From the NCBI GenBank assembly GCA_029251465.1, contig JAQXDI010000071.1:1-57655 (forward strand): DNA of 57,655 nt. Direction: 5' to 3'. The stretch comes from Ascidiaceihabitans sp. Lineage in GTDB: Bacteria; Pseudomonadota; Alphaproteobacteria; Rhodobacterales; Rhodobacteraceae. Below the pieces are notes generated by a model, which worked only from the letters and a program-made list of their open reading frames with translations, had not been told where the DNA came from and searched no databases. This document shows positions 1 through 8,420 of the stretch, piece after piece (position 1 is the first letter of the stretch; the number at the start of each line of letters is the position of its first letter). A program made the translations under genes and the position numbers.

Positions 1-43
1 GCTGCATCTGCGCCTCAGTCAGCCAATACAAATTGCTCATCAT
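1..43 (-). CDS. IS5-family transposase, N-terminal fragment
   Basis: Only the first 14 codons are inside the window (MMSNLYWLTEAQMQ). The pattern SNLYWLT-x-x-QM is the usual start of the IS5-family transposases common in Rhodobacterales. An AGGGGG Shine-Dalgarno lies about 6 bases before the ATG pair at 43 and 40; which of the two is used is not decidable. The rest of the gene, including the DDE catalytic residues, lies beyond the left edge. Confidence 0.75.
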   Translation of the reverse strand, partial: MMSNLYWLTEAQMQ

Positions 44-113
44 ATCCCCCTACAACTAGGGGTCGTGAATCATAACAACACGACAGGCTCAATCAGTTAA
101 TGGGTCCTGACCC
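1..113 (-). mobile_element. 5' end of an IS5-family insertion sequence, truncated by the window edge
   Basis: Reading leftward from 113, the urtC sequence stops abruptly after its Gly-Ile-Leu codons and is replaced by a terminal sequence beginning GGGTCAGGACCCATTAA. About 60 bases later a transposase start with a good Shine-Dalgarno follows. The junction contains CTAG (113-116), the kind of TA-centred target that IS5-group elements prefer. The terminus is itself partly palindromic (GGGTC-AG-GACCC). Only one end is in the window, so the second inverted repeat and the target duplication cannot be checked. Assignment to the IS5 family rests on the transposase N-terminus and the target type. Confidence 0.8.
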
Positions 114-320
114 TAGGATGCCGCAATAGCCCCACACCACGTCCATCGCGATTGCGACCAGACACAGGCACAATGTTTTGCCCAGTGTTTTCAGAAAGGA
201 CGTTGAAATGACGGTGGCCCCTGTGGCCTCGCTCAGCACCGTGACGGCCACGGTAAAGACCGCCAGCGACAACAAGAACCACAACACAGACGGGTTTCGG
301 GCGATGAATGTGCGCTGCAT
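93..320 (-). pseudogene. urtC: urtC, urea ABC transporter permease, interrupted by the IS
   Basis: Residues 1-69 read as the start of UrtC, the second membrane permease of the UrtABCDE urea importer. They hold a first hydrophobic segment (about 12-30) and the conserved region ending VWGYCGIL. Intact UrtC proteins continue with a Ser-Leu-Gly-His stretch, but here the frame runs into the IS terminus, adds six foreign residues and stops. About four fifths of the protein is missing. The ATG lies 2 bases beyond the urtB stop, so the genes were one operon. The remaining part, with urtD and urtE, may lie beyond the IS outside the window. As it stands the product cannot form a channel. Confidence 0.85.
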
Positions 321-322
321 GA

Positions 323-2248
323 TCAGTCTCCTGCTGCGCGGCCTTTGAGGGCGACAATGCCCTTTGGCCGGAATTGAATGAACAGAATGACAAACAGAAT
401 AATGTAGGCCTGCGCCGCTAACGTGTTGGAAGGATTGAGCCATTCAATGCCTTTTTGCCCGAACCCGATCAGGACAGCACCCGCAAGCGTGCCCCAGACA
501 TTTCCGACACCGCCAACAACGACGGTCATAAAGCTTTGAACGATGTAGTCGGACCCCATTTCCGAGGTCACCTTGGCGTACAGCCCGATCGACACACCCG
601 CGATGCCGGCAATGCCCGCCCCCAACCCAAAGGTCAGCATATTGATGCGGTCCGGGTTGATCACCATCGAGGCCGCCATGCCAGAGTTTTGCGTGACCGC
701 CCGCACCTCAAGCCCGAGGCGCGTGCGTTTCAGAATGTACAGGATCAGCCCCAAAAAGATCAGCGCCAAAACAAAAATCGCGATGCGGATGTAATTGATC
801 TGGATCACGTCATTCATCACCCACGCGCCCGCCAACCAATCGGGCGAGGTCAAAGGCCGTGCTTGGGTTCCAAAGATGTTCTTGGCCAATTGTTGCAAGG
901 CCACCGAAATGCCGAATGTCGCCAAAAGCGTCTCAAGGGGGCGATTGTACAGCCACCTGATCACCAACCTCTCCATCACGACGCCCGCTAAAAATGTAAC
1001 GGCAAAGGCGACGGGCAAAGCCACAATGATCGAGACGGTGTAATTCGGGATAATCTGTTGCACCACGTAACCGGTGTAGGCCCCCATCATGATGAATTCA
1101 CCGTGCGCCATGTTGATCACGCCCATGACCCCGAATGTGATCACAAGGCCGATGGCGGCCAGAAAAAAGATCGAGGCCAGCGACAGCGCATCAAGCGTCA
1201 GATCGATGGTTTGGGCCGTGGCCACCCGCGTTTCAACCGAGGTCAGCGCAGTTTCAGCGGCGGTCGTGATGGTCGGGTCATCTTCTTTATACATCTCGAA
1301 AAACACATGATCGTTCAAGATTTCGATGCGCTGATCTGCACTCAGCAACGCGGGGGCCAGCCCCTGATCCACAAGGGCCGCGTAGGCTTTGATCCGCACC
1401 GCAGGGTCTGACAACTGCGCCAGCGGCAGGCCCCCAACGCGCCCCTCGACGATATGTGCGGCGAGCGTTTGACGCATGTCGTTCGGGGTCACCAAGGGCG
1501 CGGCAAGGTCTGCGGCGACCAGTTCTAGATAGGCCGCATCAGGATTGGCATTCGGATCACGGATGTGCGCAAGATTTCCATCAGGCGTCGTTGTCGCAAC
1601 GCCCGTGGTGCGGCCAAGGATTTGGTTCAAAACCGCGCGCGCCTCGACCGAAGTGTCGCCTGCTAAACTTTCGATTGCAGATATCCGGTCTGCTGGTTCA
1701 TCGGCAAATCGGGCGGCCAGGAAATTGGCCAATTGGGTTTTGCGGGCTTTCAGATCGGGATCAACCTCGTCCGTAATCGAGGCTGTAAGAGGGGCAAGTT
1801 GGCTGGCGTCAGGGCGGCGCGCAATCGAGGCAACCGCGGTTTTGCGGCGGATCAGATCGGGATCAGACAGTTGAAATTGCACCAACGCCGTTGCGATCAA
1901 ACGTCGAACGCCGCCATTTGGCTTTAGCTGCTTAAAGCTGCTTTTGTCGCCTGTGCCGGTCTCGCCGGTTTCCAGATCGCTCCAGGTCAGTGTTTGCCCC
2001 GTTGCCGCCCCTTGAACAAACCGCCCGTCGCTGCGTTGCCAGATGTTTTTCTGCGCCCATTGCTCAAGAAAAACCGGGACTTCGGGCACCGCAGACGTCG
2101 CCAGACTGTTCAGAACCTCGCCCACAGATCCGCGCGACGGTTTGGCCAATTCGGCAGAATAGGTTTGAAGCAGAGGTTGGAGGTCTTGCGCCGGCGCAGC
2201 AACGACACTGCACAGAAACAACACACAAGCAGACATAAAGCGGCGCAT
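323..2248 (-). CDS. urtB: UrtB, urea ABC transporter permease (long form)
   Basis: One of the two inner-membrane permeases of the ATP-driven urea importer, of the branched-chain amino acid (LIV-I) permease family. The 641-aa protein has a signal peptide (about 1-20, ending APAQ), then a soluble region of about 320 residues rich in short helices. The permease domain follows from about residue 345 with many membrane segments and the family motif around GVMGVINMAHGEF. The long N-terminal extension is normal for proteobacterial UrtB. The frame is open throughout, unlike its neighbours: urtA upstream is frameshifted and urtC downstream is cut by an IS. The intact UrtB therefore probably has no working partner proteins encoded here. 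Confidence 0.93.
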   Translation of the reverse strand: MRRFMSACVLFLCSVVAAPAQDLQPLLQTYSAELAKPSRGSVGEVLNSLATSAVPEVPVFLEQWAQKNIWQRSDGRFVQGAATGQTLTWSDLETGETGTGDKSSFKQLKPNGGVRRLIATALVQFQLSDPDLIRRKTAVASIARRPDASQLAPLTASITDEVDPDLKARKTQLANFLAARFADEPADRISAIESLAGDTSVEARAVLNQILGRTTGVATTTPDGNLAHIRDPNANPDAAYLELVAADLAAPLVTPNDMRQTLAAHIVEGRVGGLPLAQLSDPAVRIKAYAALVDQGLAPALLSADQRIEILNDHVFFEMYKEDDPTITTAAETALTSVETRVATAQTIDLTLDALSLASIFFLAAIGLVITFGVMGVINMAHGEFIMMGAYTGYVVQQIIPNYTVSIIVALPVAFAVTFLAGVVMERLVIRWLYNRPLETLLATFGISVALQQLAKNIFGTQARPLTSPDWLAGAWVMNDVIQINYIRIAIFVLALIFLGLILYILKRTRLGLEVRAVTQNSGMAASMVINPDRINMLTFGLGAGIAGIAGVSIGLYAKVTSEMGSDYIVQSFMTVVVGGVGNVWGTLAGAVLIGFGQKGIEWLNPSNTLAAQAYIILFVILFIQFRPKGIVALKGRAAGD

Positions 2249-2319
2249 ATTTATCTTTCAGGGGTCAAAAAATGACCGGTGCGAAGACCAAAAAGGTCGC
2301 CCCGCGCCGGTCGGTCAGG

Positions 2320-3608
2320 TTAGTAATTCGACGTCAATTGCACGCAGGTCGCGGTTTGCGTGTTGTACATCCCGCAGCCCAATTCCTTCCAATCCGATTT
2401 CAGAATGGAGGACGCGGGCAGGAAATCAGTCCACGCGTCACCGGGCACTTCGCTGGTTTGGCTGACAATATCGAACTGGCCGTCTGCGGTAATTTCACCG
2501 ATCAGCACCGGCTTGGCCAAGTGGTGGTTTGGCAACATCACGGCTGTGCCGCCGGTCAGGTTCGGGAATTCTTGACCGTACATTGCTGCGCGCACCGCAT
2601 CCACGTCAGTTGATCCCGCATCCGCCGCCGCGTTCACCCACATATTGAACCCGATATAGTGCGCCTCCATCGGGTCGTTGGTGACGCGTTCGTCGCCTGC
2701 AAACGCTTTCCACGCCGCTATGAAATCTGTGTTTGCGTCACTTTCGGCGGATTGGAAATAGTTCCACGCGGCAAGGTGGCCAACAAGGTTGGTTGTGTCC
2801 AAACCGGACAGTTCTTCTTCACCAACCGAAAAGGCCACAACCGGAATGTCATCTACCGAAATGCCAGCTGCCGCCAGTTCTTTGTAAAAACCGATGTTGG
2901 CATCGCCGTTGATGGTCGAAATCACGCCAACCTGTTTGCCGTCTTCGCCCAACGCCACGACGTCTGCCACGATTGTGGCCCAGTCAGAGTGACCAAACGG
3001 CGTGTAGTTCACAAAAATATCGTCGGCGGCAATGCCGTTGTCTTTCAGGTATTGTTCAAGAATGTTGTTGGTTGTGCGCGGATAGACGTAGTCCGTTCCC
3101 AACAGCGCGAATTTTTCGACGCCCAGTTCTTCGAGAAAATAGTTCACGGCAGGAATCGCCTGCTGATTAGGCGCAGCCCCGGTGTAAAACACGTTTTTAG
3201 AGCTTTCTTCGCCTTCATATTGCACAGGATAGAAAAGCAAACCGTTCAATTCTTCGATGACCGGCAGCACCGATTTGCGCGACACGGATGTCCAGTTGCC
3301 AAAGATGACATCGACGTCATGGACGCTCAAAAGCTCGCGGGCTTTTTCTGCAAACAGCGGCCAGTCAGATGCCGGATCCACCACGACAGCCTCGAGTTGA
3401 CAGCCCAGAACACCGCCGGCCGCATTTTGCTGCTCGATCAGCATCAGCATCGTGTCTTTCAGTGTCGTTTAAGAATGGGCATGGTGCCGGACAGCGAATG
3501 CAAAACGCCAACTTTGATGGGTGATGCGCACTCAGCAAGTGCGGCACCGGCGGTGACAGACAGCGCCAGAGCGGACAAAGACGTGAGTAAAGTGTTACGA
3601 ATGGTCAA
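2320..3608 (-). pseudogene. urtA: urtA, urea-binding periplasmic protein, frameshifted
   Basis: UrtA captures urea in the periplasm for the UrtBCDE transporter. The N-terminal part (TTG start proposed at 3608) has a signal peptide ending AGAALAE, then CASPIKVGVLHSLSGTM. It shifts out of frame and stops near 3459. The rest of the protein (from LKDTMLMLIEQQN to the C-terminus, about 380 aa) is open in another frame. The coordinates of the two halves differ by one missing base, located around 3455-3472, where other UrtA proteins read continuously. The downstream half has an in-frame ATG at 3450, but its product would lack the signal peptide and first strand. An ancestral ATG start is not visible. 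A sequencing error is possible. Confidence 0.85.
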
Positions 3609-4199
3609 AGGAAAACCCGCTAGGTTCCACTGCGCTCTTGGCCTTTTGGGTGCTGGGCAACCATAGGTCAGAGTGATAGTCTGGGACCGCAGCTTTGTTG
3701 TTGCAGCCTTGCGAGGGTCGTTATCTGCCAGGATTGCACCCTCGCTTGGCATTGAAGTGCCCCGAGCGGGACACTCGAAAACTTCGATTTATTGCGCGCG
3801 AAACGAAAGCTGTCGGCGGGTGTCGCGATGGCGAAAAACACGGATGTGCTGATTTTTTCATCGCTGATCCAAGGATTGCCCAAAACAACCGCACAGAAAT
3901 ATTTCTGCACGCGCAAGATTGCGCCGATGGTCTGGTCGGTTCGGATTAAAGGTGGACCGGTTTGGTTTAATCGCGTTCCATCGTGACAGCTTGGTCAAGC
4001 AGTTGAAAATATGGAGTTATCTGATTGGAACCGGACATGGCTTGCGATCCCGAGGACATCTGCCATTTCGACCGCAGGCCCGGTGTTTCGCGCTGGCTTG
4101 TCATTGATTTCATGCGCTTTGCACGCCATGCCCACTGTCTCGCGCCCTGCCCGTCACCTAAAACTGTGCGCGCTTTAATTTCCGACTGAATTTGTCAGG
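3609..4199. other. Intergenic region between urtA and the hemP operon
   Basis: About 590 bases between divergent operons. The open frames here (for example 3668-3916 minus and 3792-3986 plus) have no Shine-Dalgarno, no recognisable family and amino-acid composition unlike the neighbours. I see no gene. The urt promoter should lie in the left part, but I could not pick out a convincing -35/-10 pair or a nitrogen-control site. Confidence 0.5.
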
Positions 4200-4232
4200 T
4201 TGACAATCCTTATGGTTTTAGTCAGAATTAAA
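4200..4232 (+). promoter_or_regulatory. Putative promoter of the hemP operon with an Irr/ICE-like palindrome
   Basis: TTGACA at 4200-4205, a 17-base spacer and CAGAAT at 4223-4228 form a plausible sigma-70 promoter about 70 bases before the first ORF. Overlapping the -10, TTTTAGTCAGAATTAAA (4216-4232) is an imperfect inverted repeat resembling the iron-control element bound by Irr in alphaproteobacteria. Binding is inferred from this resemblance and from the heme-uptake context only. Confidence 0.4.
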
Positions 4233-4300
4233 TCTCGTCAAGCCACCCCGAATCTTACGCAGGGCAAGCCCGACACGTGGAACATGTGAGGACTTCCCGA

Positions 4301-4486
4301 ATGCAAGATTCTGACAAGACATCAAAGCGACCAAAAGCCGATTACCGCACGGCCCCTTCTTACCGCACGGCCCCCTGTACACACGCGCTGGCGCTTGACC
4401 TGCTGGCATCAGAAGCAAACCCCGAAGGTTTGTGTGTGGAATGGGTGCTTGAACGCGCTCAAACAGTCGAAAGGCATGCATCATGA
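4301..4486 (+). CDS. Possible 61-aa protein overlapping hemP
   Basis: The ATG at 4301 is preceded at an 8-base spacing by GAGGA, and the stop overlaps the hemP start as ATGA, the same arrangement as between hemP and the next gene. This supports real, coupled translation. The protein is soluble, with a basic N-terminal part holding a tandem YRTAPS-YRTAPC repeat (about residues 15-26) and a helical C-terminal half (ALDLLASEA...WVLERAQ). An in-frame GTG at 4277 is an alternative start. I recognise no family. It may instead be only a leader whose translation exposes the hemP start. Confidence 0.45.
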   Translation: MQDSDKTSKRPKADYRTAPSYRTAPCTHALALDLLASEANPEGLCVEWVLERAQTVERHAS

Positions 4487-4662
4487 GCTTTCACACCACA
4501 CGCCCGAAAATGGTGTCAGAGACGGTGCCACAAACCAATGTTTTGCCCACCTATTTGGCCAAAGACCTGACCGATGGCGGCGATCTTGCCCGTATCGTTC
4601 TGGACGAGCAAACCTACACCCTGCGCATCACGCGGGCCGGCAAATTGATCCTGACAAAATGA
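4483..4662 (+). CDS. hemP: HemP family hemin uptake protein
   Basis: A 59-aa protein with the C-terminal HemP/HmuP signature: a short strand (ARIVLDEQTYTLRITRAGKLILTK) of the type ...Y-x-L-R-x-T-x-x-G-K-L-I-L-T-K, which ends the protein as usual. Members sit in heme-uptake loci; in Bradyrhizobium, HmuP acts with Irr to activate the heme receptor operon. Here no receptor, TonB or HmuTUV gene is adjacent, so the partner genes must be elsewhere. It overlaps the ORF before it by 4 bases (ATGA) and the gene after it by 4 bases. A candidate iron-regulated promoter lies at 4200-4232. Confidence 0.85.
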   Translation: MSFHTTRPKMVSETVPQTNVLPTYLAKDLTDGGDLARIVLDEQTYTLRITRAGKLILTK

Positions 4663-5150
4663 CCGATGCACAGTCAAAACGCGGTGGTGCAGCTGTTGGT
4701 TTCATCACCGATCTGGACGGGCTTCAGGCCGCAACGGTGATTTACTTGCGCATGTGGAACAACGGGCCGGATGGTCAAACCAACGTCTGGAACGACTTTG
4801 CGTCGGGCCTTGGGGTGGTTCAGGGCAAAAAGGCGCTGCAATCCTTCGAAGACTTATGCCGGTTTTGCACCGACCATGGACGCAGGCCGCTGATGCGCCA
4901 TGGGATCGATTGCAAATGCCTTGGCTCGGACGAAGCCTGTTTCGCGAATTTCATCGCAACGGCGGCCACAGGCGAGCGTGAAGACGCTCTGTTGATCGCG
5001 ACACTGTTGGTGCGTCCTGATGTTGCCCCGTTGATTGTGGCCCTTGCCACTGATTTCGGGTTGGCGTTGAAGCGGATGAACCTATGCGCCCCTAAGGATT
5101 TAGGTCTAGCGGTTGCCCCGACGCGCCCGGCGAACACGACCCTTCACTAA
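4659..5150 (+). CDS. Cys-rich protein encoded with hemP, function unknown
   Basis: The 163-aa product starts at an ATG overlapping the hemP stop by 4 bases (ATGA), so it is translated with HemP. It is soluble, with no signal peptide. Its centre carries a cysteine cluster, C67-x2-C70, C85-x-C87 and C94, followed by a hydrophobic helical region (about 108-136). Such spacing could bind a metal, an Fe-S cluster or heme, but no named family is recognised. I believe similar proteins follow hemP in other roseobacters, which would suggest a role in heme or iron handling; that is from memory and not checked. Larger starts upstream in this frame would overlap hemP completely and are rejected. Confidence 0.75.
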   Translation: MTDAQSKRGGAAVGFITDLDGLQAATVIYLRMWNNGPDGQTNVWNDFASGLGVVQGKKALQSFEDLCRFCTDHGRRPLMRHGIDCKCLGSDEACFANFIATAATGEREDALLIATLLVRPDVAPLIVALATDFGLALKRMNLCAPKDLGLAVAPTRPANTTLH

Positions 5151-5312
5151 AGGGGCGGCCACCCCCCCTGTTTTGGAACCAAACCATACGAAATATGGTT
5201 GATTCCATCAGAAAAACTATCGCTCGCCCGCCCAAGCCCATTGATTTTCGAAATCCAATGCGCGTATTCCGAGATGAATTGATACAATTTGTTTCGTAAT
5301 GAGGGTATTTAG

Positions 5313-6212
5313 ATGAAGCTGAGCCTAAAACAGCTCCAGGCGTTCTTGTGGGTGGCCGACCTCGGCAGTTTTCGCAAAGCCGCCGACCGGTTGAACACCA
5401 CGCAGCCGAACATCTCGTCACGGATATCGCTGTTAGAAGCGCAGCTGAACACGTCGCTGATGGACCGTGATGCCGGGTCAGTTCGATTGACGCCAAAGGG
5501 GCTGCAATTGTTGGATCACACGCGCAAAGTCCTGCGCGCGGTGGATGATTTGGTGGACGCATCCGGCGAAACCGATCTGATTGACGGCACCCTGCGCCTT
5601 GGTGTCACCGAAATGATTGTGCACACATGGCTTAGCCAGTTCCTGAAGATGCTCAGCGACACTTACCCCAAATTGCACGTCGAACTGACCGTCGACCTGT
5701 CTGTGAACCTAGAGGCGGAATTGGTCGCGCGTAGCATTGATCTGGCACTGCAAAACGGCCCCTTTAACCGGCATGTCACGGGTGAGCACGCGTTGGGCAA
5801 TTATCCTCTGGTTTGGGTGGCCTCGCGCACTTTGGGGCTGCACGACATCGACACACCCGGCGTCGAGGATTTGGCCAAACACCCGATACTGACCCATGCC
5901 CGCGACACGCAATTGTTTTTCGAAACTTCGACGCATTTTGATCAGCACAAAGGGATAAACGCGCGCCTTGTCCCCTCTAGCAATCTGGCCGCCTGTTTGC
6001 ACATGACGCTGAATGCGATGGGCGTGGCCACCCTGCCCGCTGCGATGGTGGCTTCGGAATTGGCAAAGGGTGATCTTGTGCAAATCGACTACAACTGGCA
6101 TCCAAAGCCGCTTGAATTTTACGCCCGTTTTGATGCCGCACGTGCGCCGCTGTATGTGCAAGACGCCGCCCAAATTGCCCGTTCGATTGCGCAATCGTTT
6201 GCCACAGCATAG
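5313..6212 (+). CDS. LysR-family transcriptional regulator next to the hydantoinase operon
   Basis: A 299-aa LysR-type regulator: winged helix-turn-helix at about residues 4-63 (LKQLQAFLWVADLGSFRKAA...TQPNISSRI), linker helix, then an effector-binding domain from about 90. It lies directly upstream of and in the same direction as the hydantoinase operon, separated by 120 bases that contain an inverted repeat. This makes it the likely regulator of that operon; the effector is presumably a pathway substrate or intermediate. LysR genes are more often divergent from their targets, so the same-strand layout weakens the link slightly. Confidence 0.88.
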   Translation: MKLSLKQLQAFLWVADLGSFRKAADRLNTTQPNISSRISLLEAQLNTSLMDRDAGSVRLTPKGLQLLDHTRKVLRAVDDLVDASGETDLIDGTLRLGVTEMIVHTWLSQFLKMLSDTYPKLHVELTVDLSVNLEAELVARSIDLALQNGPFNRHVTGEHALGNYPLVWVASRTLGLHDIDTPGVEDLAKHPILTHARDTQLFFETSTHFDQHKGINARLVPSSNLAACLHMTLNAMGVATLPAAMVASELAKGDLVQIDYNWHPKPLEFYARFDAARAPLYVQDAAQIARSIAQSFATA

Positions 6213-6263
6213 CACACCCCGATCAATCAGGTAAATTTATCTTATTCATCGAATTTAACAATT

Positions 6264-6285
6264 TGCCCTGATCCAACATCAGGCA
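6264..6285. promoter_or_regulatory. Inverted repeat before hyuA, possible LysR operator
   Basis: TGCCCTGAT and ATCAGGCA flank five bases (CCAAC), giving a near-perfect dyad 48 bases before the hyuA start. LysR proteins bind such dyads near their target promoters. The pairing with the adjacent regulator is inferred. Confidence 0.35.
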
Positions 6286-6332
6286 TTAGGCTGATCTCAA
6301 AGACACATTCTTTTTAGGGATATGCGATCAGC

Positions 6333-8420
6333 ATGGGCAAAGATTCAATTCGTATGGGCGTTGATATCGGCGGCACGTTCACCGACGTGGTGCTCGAGGT
6401 CGACGGAGCCACGTTTTCAACCAAGGTTCTGACAACCTACATCGCGCCCGAAAATGCGATCATTGATGGCATGCACCAAGTCTGCGCAAAAGCTGGCGTG
6501 ACACCCAGCGACGTGGGCCAGATCATTCACGGCACGACGTTGGCCACCAATGCGCTGATCGAACGGCGCGGTGCCAAGACGGCGCTGATTACCACCAACG
6601 GCTTTCGCGATGTCATCGAAATGCGCACCGAAAGCAGGTTTGAACAATACGACCTGAACCTTGAACTGCCCGAGCCACTGCTACCCCGCCAAAGCCGTTT
6701 CACGGTGACCGAACGCATGGATGCCACCGGCGCTGTGCTGATTGCATTGGACCGCTCCGAGGTCGAAACCTTGGTCGATCAAATCGCTGCGGCAGGTTAT
6801 CAAAGCATCGCGGTCGGCCTGATCCATTCCTACCTGAACGCCGCCCACGAACAAATGGTGCGCGATGTGATCGAGGCCAAGATGCCGGACGCGATGGTGT
6901 CCCTGTCGTGCGAAGTGTCGCCGCAGATGCGCGAATATGAACGTTTCAACACCGTTGTTGCGAACGCCTACATCAAGCCGTTGATGAAGTCCTATCTGGG
7001 TCGTCTCAAGGGCCGGCTCGAGGACGAAGGCGCGACCTGCTCTGTGTTTTTGATGCACTCGGGCGGCGGCATTATTTCGATCGAAAGTGCGGCGGATTTC
7101 CCCGTGCGTCTGGTCGAATCCGGCCCTGCGGGCGGTGCGGTTTTTGCCGCCAACATCGCGGCGCGCTTCGGTCTTGATAAAGTTCTAAGCTTTGACATGG
7201 GCGGCACTACGGCCAAAATTTGCCTGATCAAAAACCAGACACCAAAAACGTCGCGCGTGTTCGAAGTGGCGCGCACCTATCGTTTCAAAAAAGGCTCTGG
7301 CATGCCCATCTCGATCCCTGTGATTGACATGGTTGAAATCGGCGCAGGCGGTGGATCGCTCGCGCATGTCGATGCGATGCGCCAAATCCGCGTGGGACCA
7401 GAAAGTGCCGGATCAGAACCCGGCCCTGCCTGTTACGGTCGTGGTGGCGAAAAGCCCGCAGTCACTGACGCCGATCTGGTTTTGGGAAAACTGGACCCCG
7501 ACAATTTCGCCGGTGGTTCGATCCAGTTGCACGAAAAAGACAGCCGCGCGGCACTCGAAAACGTGCTTGGCAAAACACTGGACATGGATGCACGCACGGC
7601 CGCGTTTGGTTTGGCAGAAGTCGTCGATGAAAACATGGCCAACGCCGCGCGCGTCCATGCGGTTGAAAACGGCGAGGACCTGTCCGACTACACCATGATC
7701 GCCTTTGGCGGCGCGGCCCCTCTGCACGCCGCGCGCCTGTGTGAAAAGCTCGGTATTGATCGCTGCCTGATCCCGCCAGGGGCCGGTGTTGGCTCTGCCA
7801 TCGGGTTCCTGCGCGCGCCGTTCAGCTTTGAGGCGAACCGTTCTGCCTACATGACCCTTGGCACGTTTGACCCAGACGCGATCACAACCCTGCTCAGCGA
7901 GCTTCAGCAGGAATCGACGGCCTTTGTGCGCAATTGCGATGCCACCAGCGAGATCTTGTCAGAGTTCAAAGTCTACATGCGCTACACCGGTCAAGGCTGG
8001 GAAATCCCGATCATCTTGACCCAAGACCAGGCGATGAACCCCGACGCGGCCACGTTCCTGAAGCTGTTCGAAGCGGATTACGCCAAGCTGTTTGGCCGCA
8101 CCGTTGAGGGCCTTGATATTGAAATCACCGTCGGGTCGGTCAACGCCACGACCCCGCCAGAACAGGTCGCCCGTGTCGCACAAAACAGCGACAGCAGCGT
8201 TGCGGTGATTGACGGCAAGTGCAGCTTTTTTGATGCGGCCAAGGCCGAGTTTGTGTCCGCCTATCGCCATGATCGCGTCAACATGAAACCCGGATCAACA
8301 GCCGCAGGCCCCATCATCATCACCGAAGACGAGACAACAATTATTGTGCCCAGCAGCCGCAACACCCTGTGCCAACCCGACGGCTGCATCGACATGACCG
8401 CCAAAAAGGAAACGACATGA
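6333..8420 (+). CDS. hyuA: Hydantoinase/oxoprolinase family protein, subunit A
   Basis: The 695-aa protein has the actin-like ATPase start MGVDIGGTFTDVVLE (about residues 6-20), a second phosphate motif DMGGTTAK near 288, and the ESGPAGG motif near 263. This is the large subunit of ATP-dependent N-methylhydantoinase, 5-oxoprolinase and acetone/acetophenone carboxylase-type enzymes, which activate a cyclic amide or ketone with ATP. Its partner hyuB follows with a 4-base overlap. The sequence alone does not fix the substrate. Since the next gene encodes an amine or amino-acid oxidase, a cyclic amide releasing an N-substituted amino acid is a reasonable guess. No N-carbamoyl amidohydrolase is nearby, which argues against a complete creatinine-type route in this operon. 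Confidence 0.92.
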   Translation: MGKDSIRMGVDIGGTFTDVVLEVDGATFSTKVLTTYIAPENAIIDGMHQVCAKAGVTPSDVGQIIHGTTLATNALIERRGAKTALITTNGFRDVIEMRTESRFEQYDLNLELPEPLLPRQSRFTVTERMDATGAVLIALDRSEVETLVDQIAAAGYQSIAVGLIHSYLNAAHEQMVRDVIEAKMPDAMVSLSCEVSPQMREYERFNTVVANAYIKPLMKSYLGRLKGRLEDEGATCSVFLMHSGGGIISIESAADFPVRLVESGPAGGAVFAANIAARFGLDKVLSFDMGGTTAKICLIKNQTPKTSRVFEVARTYRFKKGSGMPISIPVIDMVEIGAGGGSLAHVDAMRQIRVGPESAGSEPGPACYGRGGEKPAVTDADLVLGKLDPDNFAGGSIQLHEKDSRAALENVLGKTLDMDARTAAFGLAEVVDENMANAARVHAVENGEDLSDYTMIAFGGAAPLHAARLCEKLGIDRCLIPPGAGVGSAIGFLRAPFSFEANRSAYMTLGTFDPDAITTLLSELQQESTAFVRNCDATSEILSEFKVYMRYTGQGWEIPIILTQDQAMNPDAATFLKLFEADYAKLFGRTVEGLDIEITVGSVNATTPPEQVARVAQNSDSSVAVIDGKCSFFDAAKAEFVSAYRHDRVNMKPGSTAAGPIIITEDETTIIVPSSRNTLCQPDGCIDMTAKKETT

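Noticed and set aside
2659..3666. 335-codon open frame on the plus strand opposite urtA
   Set aside because: Entirely antisense to a recognisable urtA; no family, no Shine-Dalgarno. High-GC antisense frame.
3668..3986. Small frames on both strands upstream of urtA
   Set aside because: No start signals, no similarity to anything known to me, overlapping each other on opposite strands.
4395..4658. 5' extension of the Cys-rich gene through hemP
   Set aside because: Would cover hemP in another frame; the ATGA overlap at 4659 is the natural start.
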